A stretch of 64,000 bases of DNA from Rouxiella sp. S1S-2. Its GTDB lineage: Bacteria > Pseudomonadota > Gammaproteobacteria > Enterobacterales > Enterobacteriaceae. Location of the stretch: positions 1,364,001 to 1,428,000 of the forward strand of contig NZ_WFKL01000001.1 of NCBI RefSeq assembly GCF_009208105.1. Direction: 5' to 3'. Under the pieces are notes generated by a model. It saw nothing but the letters and a program-made list of their open reading frames with translations, did no database searches and had not been told where the DNA came from. The translations under genes and the position numbers were made by a program. Shown here piece by piece: positions 55,901 through 64,000 of this stretch; position 1 is the first letter of the stretch, and every line of letters starts with the position of its first letter.

Positions 55901-57991
55901 CAGAAGCCGGTCACTGAAGTGACTATCGTGGCACAGCAGGCCCAACCTGTTGTGCTCGATGACAACGGCGAAGGTGAAGTGCAGATCCCGATACCCGATT
56001 TTAACGGTGAACTGCGTTTAATGGCGCAGGGCTGGAGTGACGAAGACTTTGGCAGCGCTGAGGCCAAAGTTGTGGTTGCCGCACCGGTGATTGTTGACCT
56101 GGCGACGCCGCGCTTTATGGCCAACGGTGACACGGCGATGCTGGCGCTTGACGTTACCAATCTGTCGGGGGCCGCGCAGACGCTCAGGCTTGACCTGAAA
56201 ACTTCGGGTTTACTCCAACTCGGCGGTGATGCTGCCCAGCAAAGCCTCGGCCTGGCGCAGGGCGAGCGTAAAACGCTGACAATACCGGTGAAGGCATTGC
56301 AAGGATTGGGTGCCGGTCAGGTGAGCATTACCCTGAGCGGTATGCTACTGCCGAATGAAAAACTTCCGGACTATCAGCGCAGTTGGTCGATTGGCGTAAG
56401 GCCCGCGTTTCCCGCATTGACGCGTAACTTAGGCACTGTACTGCACGCGGGGGAGCAGTGGCAGCTTCCGCCAGATGCAAACCAACAGCTTGCGTCCGAT
56501 ACGCTGCAGGGGAGATTACTGCTCAGCAGCAAACCGCCACTTAATCTTGCCCGCTATATTGCCGAGCTGCTGGCCTATCCGTATGGCTGTCTGGAGCAAA
56601 CGGTTAGCGGGCTTTATCCATCGCTTTATACCAGCCGTGCTCAGTTGGCCGCGATGGGGATTAAAACCTCAACCGATGATGCGCGCCGCCACAGCATTGA
56701 TATTGGTATCGACCGACTGTTCAGCATGCAAAAAGAAAACGGCGGTTTCGGTTTATGGAGCAAAGACAGTCCCGAGGAGTATTGGCTTACAGCCTATGCT
56801 ACCGATTTCCTGCTGCGCGCTTCACAGCAGGGTTACAGCGTTTCAACGGATGGACTCGATAAGGCTAACAAGCGTTTGCAGCGCTATTTACAAGACCCGA
56901 ATCAAATTGATGTTCGCTACAGCACGCAGCCAGACAGCACGCGGTTTGCGGTTCAGGCCTATGCGGGGCTGGTACTTGCCGCTCAGCAGCAGGCTCCATT
57001 GGGTGCCTTGCGTCAGTTGTATGAAAAACGCAGTGCGGCGCAGTCAGGCCTTCCGCTGGTTCAGCTTGGCGTTGCGCTGAAGATGATGGGCGACATGCCG
57101 CGCTCGCAGGCGGCAATTAATGAGGGACTCAATAAAACGCGGCCAGAGAAAAATTACTGGCTTGAGGATTATGGCAGTTCACTGCGTGATAACGCTTTAA
57201 TCCTCTCGTTGCTGACCGAAAATAACCTGTTGCCGGATGCGCGAGATAAACTGCTGCTGTCTCTTTCAGACAGTCTCAACGGTCAGCGCTGGCTGTCGAC
57301 GCAGGAAAGCAACGCACTGTTTATGGCAGGGCGCAGTTTGATTAACAGTGCAGAAACGCCGTGGCAGGTCACGCTTGACGGCCAGACACAGCCGCTGTCA
57401 GGCACATCGGCTATGACTCAGGTCTTAGATGCCACACGGCTGCAGCAGCCGGTGATATTGAAAAATACCGGCGATGCAGCCGTTTATACCCGCTTTGATA
57501 TTACCGGTTATCCGCTGCAGGCTCCGGCCGAAAGTGGAAATGTGCTGCATATAAAACGCAACTACATCGGTATGGACGGTAACCCTCTGTCGCTGGCTTC
57601 GCTGAAAAGTGGCGATCTGGTGGTGGTGCATCTCGATGTTTGGGCTGACGCGCACATACCTGATGCGTTGGTGGTCGATCTACTCCCTGCCGGACTGGAG
57701 CTTGAAAATCAGAACCTGGCCGACAGTAGCGCCAGCTTGGGTGAGGCTGCCAGCGGATTGACCGCGCTGATGAGTGAAATGCAACAGGCTGATATTAAAC
57801 ATCAGGAGTTCCGCGATGACCGCTATATTGCAGCCGTTAACGTTGACGGATATCGCCACGTTGCGCTGCTGTATTTGGCGCGCGCGGTAACCCCGGGTAG
57901 CTACGCGGTTCCTGCGCCTCAGGTTGAATCAATGTATGTACCTGCATGGCGCGCAACGGGCGCTACGCCGGAGCAGATGAATGTGCACTAA
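52964..57991 (+). CDS. yfhM: Bacterial alpha-2-macroglobulin lipoprotein
   Basis: 1675 residues (E. coli YfhM: 1653). The signal sequence ends in a lipobox (LWLSGCDN), anchoring it in the periplasm. A series of MG domains fills the first ~1100 residues, and the thioester motif CLEQ lies at Cys1209 (YPYGCLEQTV), followed by the alpha-helical thioester domain. It traps proteases, probably those that enter after envelope damage. GGAGAAGGA precedes ATG 52964; the longer frame from 52883 is rejected because the signal peptide starts here. It is followed 12 bp later by pbpC, the usual partner. Confidence 0.96.
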   Translation: MRESVSSGMRRGARRWQAMMLAVAVLWLSGCDNPKPTDPAPKPAAQAQSAEKASAPTAAQPTHPAASLTGQQREALAKKSAGQPLSLLDASELQLDGASALVLTFSVPLDPEQNFSSLVHLVDTKSGTPDGAWELSESLTELRFRHLLPDRKLVLTVDAGIKAVNGAQLGGEQQKNITTRNIEPSVGFASKGSLLPTRLAEGLPVIALNINNVDVNFFRIKSEALPEFLADWQSRSALSSWESDTLLKRADLVYTGRFALNPQLNTREHLLLPLGGIETLKQPGVYLAVMQQAGHYSYTNPATLFTLSDIGVSLHSFSQQYDIYTQGLEAGTPLADIDLLLLDNKGRTLSQGKTDAQGHARFTKDPKAALLLAQHGGETSLINLTEPALDLAEFDIAGPQGYNKTLFAFGPRDLYRPGETLLLNALLRDADGKTVATQPVKTQVIKPDGQVARTFMWQPQNGLYQYQYAIPDQAPTGDWKVSVNLGDNQLRYYEFKVEDFLPERMALDLNGSKAPLSIDAAVDFNVTGRYLYGAPAAGNRLQGQVYLRPLREAVPALPDYEFGAINEENLSRTLSDVDQTLDEEGKGEVSIENSWADVHSPLTVILQASLLESGGRPVTRRVSQAVWPAEILPGIRPLFQKQDVYDYRTDKTVSQAMVNENSQADFDIVFANAAGQKMAAKGIEVRLVRERRDYYWQWSESDGWQSLYDKKDLVLTRQQVDIAADGSAKVSFPVEFGAYRIEVEDSQTHQLSSLRFWAGYSWQDNTDGTDAVRPDQVKLKLDKPAYQPGERAKIHIQAPAAGKGYLLVESSEGPLWWQEIDVPEAGIDVDVPINSEWRRHDLYFSALVLRPGDKKRQSTPKRAVGLLHLPLVTEGRKLSLELGAPQKIRPNQMLTVKVKAGVEGKAVPHRINLLLSAVDAGVLSITQFKTPDPYEAFLGRKRYGVDQYDVYGHLIEGKGRLASLSFGGDGDEDPLSRGGQKPVTEVTIVAQQAQPVVLDDNGEGEVQIPIPDFNGELRLMAQGWSDEDFGSAEAKVVVAAPVIVDLATPRFMANGDTAMLALDVTNLSGAAQTLRLDLKTSGLLQLGGDAAQQSLGLAQGERKTLTIPVKALQGLGAGQVSITLSGMLLPNEKLPDYQRSWSIGVRPAFPALTRNLGTVLHAGEQWQLPPDANQQLASDTLQGRLLLSSKPPLNLARYIAELLAYPYGCLEQTVSGLYPSLYTSRAQLAAMGIKTSTDDARRHSIDIGIDRLFSMQKENGGFGLWSKDSPEEYWLTAYATDFLLRASQQGYSVSTDGLDKANKRLQRYLQDPNQIDVRYSTQPDSTRFAVQAYAGLVLAAQQQAPLGALRQLYEKRSAAQSGLPLVQLGVALKMMGDMPRSQAAINEGLNKTRPEKNYWLEDYGSSLRDNALILSLLTENNLLPDARDKLLLSLSDSLNGQRWLSTQESNALFMAGRSLINSAETPWQVTLDGQTQPLSGTSAMTQVLDATRLQQPVILKNTGDAAVYTRFDITGYPLQAPAESGNVLHIKRNYIGMDGNPLSLASLKSGDLVVVHLDVWADAHIPDALVVDLLPAGLELENQNLADSSASLGEAASGLTALMSEMQQADIKHQEFRDDRYIAAVNVDGYRHVALLYLARAVTPGSYAVPAPQVESMYVPAWRATGATPEQMNVH

Positions 57992-58009
57992 TGTCGTAGC
58001 CGCTTGTTC

Positions 58010-60358
58010 ATGACATGGCGAGGCGGAGCGCGGTCCATTTTTTGGGTACGAATGGCGCGTTTTTTCCTGTTACTGATATTGGGCGGCGGCGTTTTGCTGT
58101 GGGCTGCAAATCGCCTTTGGCCTTTGCCCTTACAGGAGCTTCCGGTAGCGCGAGTGGTAACCGCGCAGGACGGTACGCCACTTTGGCGCTACGCCGATGC
58201 CCAAGGCGTGTGGCGTTATCCGGTGAAGCTTGAACAGGTTTCTCCCTACTATCTTGAGGCGCTGCTGACCTACGAAGACCGCTGGTATTGGGATCACCCA
58301 GGAATTAATCCGCTCTCGCTGCTGCGTGCAACTTGGCAAAATCTGCATAGCGGAGGCATTGTTTCTGGCGGTAGCACGCTGTCAATGCAGGTTGCACGGC
58401 TTATTGACCCTCATCCACGTACGTTTAGCGGCAAGCTTCGACAAATCGCCCGCACCTTTCAGCTTGAATGGACGTTGTCCAAAAAGCAGATACTCGAAAT
58501 TTATCTCAATCGCGCGCCCTACGGCGGCACACTGCAAGGTATCGCTGCGGCAAGTTGGACTTATTTAGGCAAACCGCCTTCTGAGTTGACGCCGGGTGAG
58601 GCGGCACTTCTCGCCGTGCTTCCGCAGGCACCCAGCCGTTTGCGTCCCGACAGATTTCCCGAGCGGGCAAAAGCAGCCAGAGACAAAGTGTTGGCGCGTT
58701 TGGCCGAGTATCACGTTTGGTCGCAAAAACGGGTGGATGAAATCCGTCAGGAGTCTATCTGGCTGGCACCACGTCAGGTGCCACAGCTTGCGCCGTTGCT
58801 GGCTCGCAGGTTGACGGCGAATAATAAACGCGCAGTGGTGACGACGACGCTAGACGCCACTCTACAGCGGCAGTTGGAGGCGTTGGCAGCAGGTTGGAAG
58901 CACCAGCTACCGGCGAAAACGTCGTTGGGCGTATTGGTAGTTGAAAGCTCGACCATGGCGGTTAAAGCCTACATGGGTTCTGTAGATTTTAATGACGATG
59001 CCCGTTTTGGTCAGGTTGATACCGTCATTGCGTGGCGATCGCCCGGGTCTACGTTAAAACCTTTTTTATACGGTCTGGCGCTCGACGATGGATTAATCAG
59101 CGCCGAGTCGCTGCTGCAGGATGTGCCGAGGCGCTTCGGCGATTATCGTCCGGGTAATTTTGATACCGGTTTTCACGGACCGGTCAGCGCCAGCGAAGCC
59201 TTGGTGCGCTCGTTAAATTTGCCCGCCGTGCAGCTGCTCGACGCCTACGGACCCAAACGGTTTACTGCCAATTTGCGAAATGCTGGGATATCTCTGCGCT
59301 TCCCGAACGCAAGTGACCCCAGTCTTGCCGTTATTCTTGGCGGAACCGGCTCACGACTTGATCAGTTAACGGAGGCCTACAGCGCGCTGGCTCGCGGCGG
59401 CAATGTCGCCAAACTGCGTTTTGAGCCAGAGCAGCACCTTCAACAACGCAGGCTGCTTTCACCCGGTGCCGCCTGGATCATTCGACGCATTTTGGGCGGA
59501 CAGGCGCTGCCTCAGCCGGATGATTCATTGCCTGGCACGGTGCCACTGGCATGGAAAACGGGCACCAGTTATGGCTATCGTGATGCCTGGGCTATGGGGG
59601 TAAATCCTGGTTATATCATTGGTGTATGGGTCGGCAGACCTGATGCCACGCCGGTTGCCGGACAGTTTGGTTATGCCACGGCAGTGCCTATTCTTAATCA
59701 GGTTAATAATTTATTAATCACTTCAGCACGTTTTAACACGCATATGGCGGTTACCGACCCTCGGCCCGCTTCTGTAGGTATTGCAACATTGTGCTGGCCG
59801 GGCGGGCAACCGCTAGCGGCTGGTGATGCAAACTGTCGTCAACAGCGGCAAAGCTGGACGCTGGACGGCACTCTGCCCCCCACGCTGGCGGCACCCGGAC
59901 AGGAATCGCTGGGCGGAAATGTCGTCACTCTTTGGACGAATTCTCAGGGTAAGCAGGTGGCGGCCAACTGTCCTGACTCTCACCCTGTGCGGGTTGCGCT
60001 ATGGCCTTTGCCACTGGAACCTTGGTTATCGCAAAGCGAGCGTCGCAACCAGCGATTACCGATCCCGGACACGGTTTGTCCCCCGTTGAACAAGCCTGCA
60101 ATAAGCCCGCTGCTGCTTATTGGCGTACGCCAGAATGCGATTTTAAAACCATTACCTGGAAAAAACAGCCTCGACTTACGCGTTGAATCGCAGGGCGGTG
60201 CAGGGCAGCGCTGGTGGTTTCTTAACGGTGAACAGGTTGAAACGGCGGGATCAAACCGCACTTTTCAGACCACGCTGAGCCAGCCGGGACACTATCAACT
60301 GAGCGTGCTGGATGAGAGCAGTCAGGTCAGCACCCTCGATTTCACCGTCGATAGGTAA
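58010..60358 (+). CDS. pbpC: Penicillin-binding protein 1C
   Basis: 782 residues. A membrane anchor (about 18-36) precedes the GT51 glycosyltransferase (YEDRWYWDHPGINPLSLLRA, GGSTLSMQVARL, LYLNRAPYGGTLQG-type motifs). The transpeptidase domain has SPGSTLKPFLY, SLN and KTGTSYGYRD, and a C-terminal BiPBP_C domain ends the protein (RWWFLNGE). Both catalytic domains look intact. It probably works with YfhM in cell-wall repair. ATG 58010 is used; TTG 58004 and ATG 58052 (GGGT upstream) are alternative starts. Confidence 0.94.
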   Translation: MTWRGGARSIFWVRMARFFLLLILGGGVLLWAANRLWPLPLQELPVARVVTAQDGTPLWRYADAQGVWRYPVKLEQVSPYYLEALLTYEDRWYWDHPGINPLSLLRATWQNLHSGGIVSGGSTLSMQVARLIDPHPRTFSGKLRQIARTFQLEWTLSKKQILEIYLNRAPYGGTLQGIAAASWTYLGKPPSELTPGEAALLAVLPQAPSRLRPDRFPERAKAARDKVLARLAEYHVWSQKRVDEIRQESIWLAPRQVPQLAPLLARRLTANNKRAVVTTTLDATLQRQLEALAAGWKHQLPAKTSLGVLVVESSTMAVKAYMGSVDFNDDARFGQVDTVIAWRSPGSTLKPFLYGLALDDGLISAESLLQDVPRRFGDYRPGNFDTGFHGPVSASEALVRSLNLPAVQLLDAYGPKRFTANLRNAGISLRFPNASDPSLAVILGGTGSRLDQLTEAYSALARGGNVAKLRFEPEQHLQQRRLLSPGAAWIIRRILGGQALPQPDDSLPGTVPLAWKTGTSYGYRDAWAMGVNPGYIIGVWVGRPDATPVAGQFGYATAVPILNQVNNLLITSARFNTHMAVTDPRPASVGIATLCWPGGQPLAAGDANCRQQRQSWTLDGTLPPTLAAPGQESLGGNVVTLWTNSQGKQVAANCPDSHPVRVALWPLPLEPWLSQSERRNQRLPIPDTVCPPLNKPAISPLLLIGVRQNAILKPLPGKNSLDLRVESQGGAGQRWWFLNGEQVETAGSNRTFQTTLSQPGHYQLSVLDESSQVSTLDFTVDR

Positions 60359-60538
60359 AATTCTTTATAGAAAATGGGCGTTTTGCGCCACAAAGCGAAT
60401 CAGTGACACATTTTTTTAATCAAATGTTGTTATTCCTGTAGGCAAGCGTTACTTCGCCGCCTATAATCGGCGCCATTTTCCGGCAGTGTTAACATTTTAT
60501 CGACCTGCACAACCTATAAAGTCAGACAGAGGTTTTTT

Positions 60539-60964
60539 ATGACTATCGAACGTACTTTTTCTATCATCAAGCCAAACTCCGTAGCTAACAACGACATCGG
60601 CGCTATCACCGCGCGTTTTGAACGTGCTGGTTTCCAGATCATCGCTTCTAAAATGATCCGTCTGAGCAAAGAAAAAGCTGAAGGCTTCTACGCTGAGCAC
60701 AAAGGTCGTCCATTCTTCGACGGTCTGGTTGAGTTCATGACTTCAGGTCCAGTCGTTGTTCAGGTTCTGGAAGGCGAAAATGCCGTTCAGCGTAACCGTG
60801 ACATCATGGGCGCAACCAATCCAGACAACGCTCTGGCTGGTACTCTGCGTGCTGATTTCGCTGACAGCTTCACTGCTAACGCCGTTCACGGTTCTGACGC
60901 GGTTGAGTCTGCACAGCGCGAAATCGCTTACTTCTTTGACGAAAGCGAAATCTGCGCGCGTTAA
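60539..60964 (+). CDS. ndk: Nucleoside diphosphate kinase
   Basis: 141 residues with the catalytic phospho-histidine in [12 protein letters not shown] and the N-terminal [11 protein letters not shown]. It transfers the gamma-phosphate from ATP to other nucleoside diphosphates. Strongly biased codon use indicates high expression. AGAGG precedes the ATG. The place between pbpC and rlmN is conserved in enterobacteria. A terminator follows. Confidence 0.97.
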   Translation: MTIERTFSIIKPNSVANNDIGAITARFERAGFQIIASKMIRLSKEKAEGFYAEHKGRPFFDGLVEFMTSGPVVVQVLEGENAVQRNRDIMGATNPDNALAGTLRADFADSFTANAVHGSDAVESAQREIAYFFDESEICAR

Positions 60965-61074
60965 TAAGAAGTTTGGCGTTGGGTCGCCGAGGAGGATAAC
61001 CCGCAGATACAATAAATTTGTATTAACGGACTTTCATCCATAGCCACCCCGCCTTAAAATTTGTACAATGTTGC

Positions 61075-61106
61075 GCCCCAAGAGTCCCGCTCTTGGGGCG
61101 TTTCAT
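61075..61106 (+). terminator. Terminator after ndk
   Basis: GCCCCAAGAG and CTCTTGGGGC form a perfect 10-bp stem with a 5-base loop, followed by GTTTCATTATTTT. Confidence 0.82.
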
Positions 61107-61196
61107 TATTTTACTGGTTTGAGCAATAAGCATCGGTGGGAGATTATCCCCACACTTCCTTCGAGCCATAACGTGTAACAACGAGGCCAACATAGC

Positions 61197-62432
61197 ATGT
61201 CCAATACTATCGAATTAGATATTCCCGTTCTCAGCTCGACCGAGATCGACTCCCTGAACGTTATCCGTGCCGAAAATGCAGCCAAGGCCGAAATGGCCGA
61301 AAAGTCTGCGGCACCGGTAAGCGCCAAAATTAACCTTCTGGATTTGAACCGCAAACAAATGCGAGAGTTTTTCATCAAAATGGGTGAAAAGCCGTTCCGT
61401 GCGGATCAGGTTATGAAGTGGATGTACCATTACTGCAGCGATGATTTTGAAGATATGACCGATATCAACAAAACGCTGCGTAACAAACTGGCCAGCGTTG
61501 CTGAAATTCGCGCGCCCGAAGTGGCCGTTGAACAACGCTCTGCCGATGGCACCATCAAGTGGGCTATTCAGGTTGGCAATCAACAGGTTGAGACGGTTTA
61601 TATTCCCGACGGCGACCGCGCTACGCTGTGTGTGTCTTCACAGGTAGGCTGCGCGCTGGAATGTACTTTCTGTTCAACCGCGCAGCAGGGTTTTAACCGC
61701 AACCTGCGCGTTTCAGAAATCATTGGTCAGGTTTGGCGCGCCGCGAAAATTATCGGTGCGGCAAAAATTGCCGGCACGCGTCCGATTACCAACGTGGTGA
61801 TGATGGGCATGGGAGAGCCTTTGCTCAACCTGAATAACGTCGTTCCCGCGATGGAAATCATGCTCGATGACTTTGGTTTCGGTCTTTCAAAACGCCGCGT
61901 GACGCTTTCCACCTCGGGAGTTGTGCCTGCGCTCGATAAGCTCGGCGATATGATTGACGTGGCATTGGCTATTTCTTTGCATGCGCCAAACGATGCCATT
62001 CGCGATGAAATAGTGCCAATTAACCGCAAATATAACATCGACGCCTTCCTGGCTTCGGTAAACCGCTATTTAAGCAAGTCGAACGCCAATCAGGGCCGCG
62101 TAACCGTTGAATATGTCATGCTTGACCATATCAATGACGGCACCGAACATGCGCACGAACTGGCTGAAAGGCTTAAAGATACGCCGTGCAAAATCAACCT
62201 GATCCCATGGAACCCGTTCCCGGGTGCACCTTACGGACGCAGCTCAAACAGCCGCATCGACCGTTTTTCCAAAGTTCTGATGGATTATGGTTTTACCGTT
62301 ATCGTGCGTAAAACGCGTGGTGATGATATTGATGCCGCCTGCGGCCAGCTTGCCGGTGAAGTTATTGACCGCACCAAGCGTACTTTGAAGAAAAAAATGG
62401 CCGGTGAGTCCATAATGGTCAAATCAGTCTAA
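61197..62432 (+). CDS. rlmN: Dual-specificity rRNA/tRNA adenine-C2 methyltransferase RlmN
   Basis: 411 residues. The radical-SAM cluster ligands are Cys152, Cys156 and Cys159 (CALECTFC), with [10 protein letters not shown] and the accessory Cys near the end ([12 protein letters not shown]). It methylates C2 of A2503 in 23S rRNA and A37 in some tRNAs and needs a 4Fe-4S cluster. The N-terminus has about 27 residues more than E. coli RlmN before KINLLDLNR. It is one of the Fe-S proteins in this window that depend on whatever assembly system replaced ISC. Confidence 0.96.
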   Translation: MSNTIELDIPVLSSTEIDSLNVIRAENAAKAEMAEKSAAPVSAKINLLDLNRKQMREFFIKMGEKPFRADQVMKWMYHYCSDDFEDMTDINKTLRNKLASVAEIRAPEVAVEQRSADGTIKWAIQVGNQQVETVYIPDGDRATLCVSSQVGCALECTFCSTAQQGFNRNLRVSEIIGQVWRAAKIIGAAKIAGTRPITNVVMMGMGEPLLNLNNVVPAMEIMLDDFGFGLSKRRVTLSTSGVVPALDKLGDMIDVALAISLHAPNDAIRDEIVPINRKYNIDAFLASVNRYLSKSNANQGRVTVEYVMLDHINDGTEHAHELAERLKDTPCKINLIPWNPFPGAPYGRSSNSRIDRFSKVLMDYGFTVIVRKTRGDDIDAACGQLAGEVIDRTKRTLKKKMAGESIMVKSV

Positions 62433-62498
62433 ATTTCTTCATACTGGGTGTTAGCTTGCGTTTGTCTTATTATCGGTAGCGGGTAAAAGGATTTAAGT

Positions 62499-63266
62499 AT
62501 GGCGAGAGTGCAGTGGCAGTGGAAAGGTTTTTTCACGGCGAGTGTGGCAGTGTGTCTACTGGCAGCCTGTTCCAGCTCGAAGCAACCCCCGGTTGAGGCC
62601 GTCACGGGTGCGCCGCAAACGCAGCTTCAGATTGGCATGAACTTCCTGTCGCAGGGCAATATGCCTGCGGCAAAGTCCAATCTTCAACAGGCGGTTGATA
62701 CGGCTCCTCAGGATTATCGCAACCAGTTGGGAATGGCTTTGTACGAGCAAAAAAACGGCAATGCCAATGCCGCCGAAAGCCGCTATCAACAAGCGTTCAA
62801 GCTTGCCCCTCAAAATGCGACTGTCCTGAATAATTACGGTGCGTTTTTGTGTAGTTTAGGGCAGTATGTACCGTCACAACAGCAGTTTAGCGCCGCTGCC
62901 AGTTTGCCTGATTCCGGTCCGGTAGCTGACAGTTTGGAAAATGCGGGCTACTGTTTTCTGAAGGCTAATCAGAACGATGAAGCAAAAGTGTTATTGAGCC
63001 GGGCTCTGAAACGTGATCCCGACAAAGGTGCACCGCTGATTACTGAAGCCAACAGACAGTTTAAAGAAGGTAAACGCGCCGAAGCGCAAGTTTTACTGGA
63101 TGTTTATCAACATGTTCTGCCAGCCAGCGCTGACAGTCTTATGTTACAAATTCGTTTCGCGGCGTCAGCAGGCAATCCAGACAGCGTTCAACGCTATGGA
63201 AGGCAGCTTGCGCGAAACTTTCCACAATCCCAACAGTACCAGCAGTTCTTAGCTAATGAATACTGA
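62499..63266 (+). CDS. pilW: PilW-type TPR lipoprotein
   Basis: 255 residues. The signal peptide ends in a lipobox (LLAACSSS), followed by four or so TPR-like repeats ([62 protein letters not shown]). Such proteins stabilise PilQ secretin multimers in type IV pilus systems. In enterobacteria the gene is kept between rlmN and rodZ even where pili are absent, so its role there is uncertain. It overlaps the rodZ start by 11 bp. Confidence 0.9.
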   Translation: MARVQWQWKGFFTASVAVCLLAACSSSKQPPVEAVTGAPQTQLQIGMNFLSQGNMPAAKSNLQQAVDTAPQDYRNQLGMALYEQKNGNANAAESRYQQAFKLAPQNATVLNNYGAFLCSLGQYVPSQQQFSAAASLPDSGPVADSLENAGYCFLKANQNDEAKVLLSRALKRDPDKGAPLITEANRQFKEGKRAEAQVLLDVYQHVLPASADSLMLQIRFAASAGNPDSVQRYGRQLARNFPQSQQYQQFLANEY

Positions 63267-64000
63267 AGCCACTCAAGATAAAAGCACTAAAGTGACAGCG
63301 GGCGAGCGCCTGCGTCAAGCTCGTGAACAGTTGGGACTCAGCCATCAGGCTGTGGCAGAACGCCTTTGCCTGAAGGTTTCCACTATTCGCCAAATTGAAG
63401 AAGGAAGTACGCCTGCCGATTTGGCACCGACTTTCTTACGCGGTTACATTCGTTCTTACGCAAAACTTGTTCACGTTCCTGAAGAGGAATTGGCGACATT
63501 AATCGGCAAGCAAGCGCCTATCAACGTGCCAAGAGTGGCGTCGATGCAGGGTGTTTCATTACGCAAGTCACGCAAAAAGCGCGACGGCTGGCTAATGGGC
63601 TTTACCTGGCTGATAGTTTTCGTTGTTCTCGGTCTGACCTGCGCATGGTGGTGGCAAAACCATCAGGCACAGCAGCAAGAGATTGCCAATATGGCAGATC
63701 AATCAACCGCTCAACTGAACCAGGACAATGCTCAGGGACAATCTATTCCCCTGAGCACGGGTGAAGCATCTTCACCAGCCGCAGCTCAGCCCGTTGAACC
63801 GACTAACGCCGGTACAACGCCTGCGCAAAACTCGGTCCCCCTGAATACTACACCAGATACCGCTGCAAACGCGGTAACTGCTGCGCAGAATCAGGCACCC
63901 GCTGCGGTCTCTACAAGCCAGCCGACTGCGGCTGAGAATCCTTCTTCTACATTGCCAACCGGCGATGCTCAGGCTAGCAACGCTGCTACAGATGCAGACG
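63256..64000 (+). CDS. rodZ: Cytoskeleton protein RodZ (partial, 3' end outside window)
   Basis: Open frame from ATG 63256 to the window edge, 248 residues visible. The N-terminal Cro/C1-type helix-turn-helix ([22 protein letters not shown]) is followed by basic residues ([10 protein letters not shown]), a single membrane segment (about 114-136) and a Pro/Ala/Thr/Gln-rich periplasmic linker. RodZ connects MreB to the membrane and supports rod shape. The C-terminal beta-domain is not included. The start codon lies within the pilW gene, so the two are translationally coupled. Confidence 0.93.
   Translation, partial: MNTEATQDKSTKVTAGERLRQAREQLGLSHQAVAERLCLKVSTIRQIEEGSTPADLAPTFLRGYIRSYAKLVHVPEEELATLIGKQAPINVPRVASMQGVSLRKSRKKRDGWLMGFTWLIVFVVLGLTCAWWWQNHQAQQQEIANMADQSTAQLNQDNAQGQSIPLSTGEASSPAAAQPVEPTNAGTTPAQNSVPLNTTPDTAANAVTAAQNQAPAAVSTSQPTAAENPSSTLPTGDAQASNAATDAD

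Overview
The window is chromosomal DNA of an enterobacterium. The right half follows the Escherichia coli 57-minute order (glmY-glrK-qseG-glrR-glnB, hmp/glyA, csiE, suhB, trmJ, iscR, iscS, pepB, sseB, yfhM, pbpC, ndk, rlmN, pilW, rodZ) with highly similar proteins. A chromosomal Qnr-like protein, a second PBP2 and a ZevAB-type exporter point towards Yersiniaceae-like genera (Serratia, Rahnella, Ewingella, Rouxiella) rather than Escherichia. The genus cannot be fixed from the sequence alone. No tRNA, rRNA, CRISPR array, insertion sequence or prophage was seen.

Left half (1-30.7 kb), accessory and regulatory. It holds, in order: the end of a beta-lactamase-fold hydrolase and an MFS exporter; a four-gene signalling cluster (EvgS/BvgS-type hybrid kinase, RcsB-like response regulator, MASE1 membrane protein, winged-helix protein); a group of very short membrane-protein genes with a near-perfect CRP site; a cspA-type cold-shock gene with its cold-box leader; and an operon coupling a heavy-metal-type two-component system to a Qnr-family pentapeptide protein and a DUF1615 lipoprotein. 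Next come a bglG-bglF-bglA aryl-beta-glucoside operon with a clear RAT/terminator, a racemase fragment, sdaC-sdaB for serine uptake and deamination, a yhjX-like pyruvate-responsive transporter with a YpdB-type site, a VOC protein, a tiny lipoprotein, a LysR/CMD/tautomerase/DUF4865 cluster, and a PBP2 (mrdA) paralogue without its usual partners.

Middle (30.7-45 kb). The sRNA gene glmY has three GlrR-type sites and overlapping sigma54/sigma70 promoters, followed by glrK-qseG-glrR-glnB. hmp, with an NsrR operator, diverges from glyA. An AT-rich orphan gene with degenerate protein-kinase motifs sits between glyA and csiE. zevAB, suhB and trmJ follow.

Right part (44.6-64 kb). The isc region is reduced to iscR-iscS: iscU, iscA, hscB, hscA, fdx and iscX are all absent between iscS and pepB. 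IscS lacks about 16 C-terminal residues in the region linked to IscU binding, and a terminator separates iscR from iscS. Between sseB and yfhM, where E. coli has sseA, lies a four-gene minus-strand operon: a DauR-like regulator plus three enzymes whose families match BhcB, BhcD and BhcC of the beta-hydroxyaspartate cycle. The window closes with yfhM-pbpC, ndk, rlmN, pilW and the start of rodZ.
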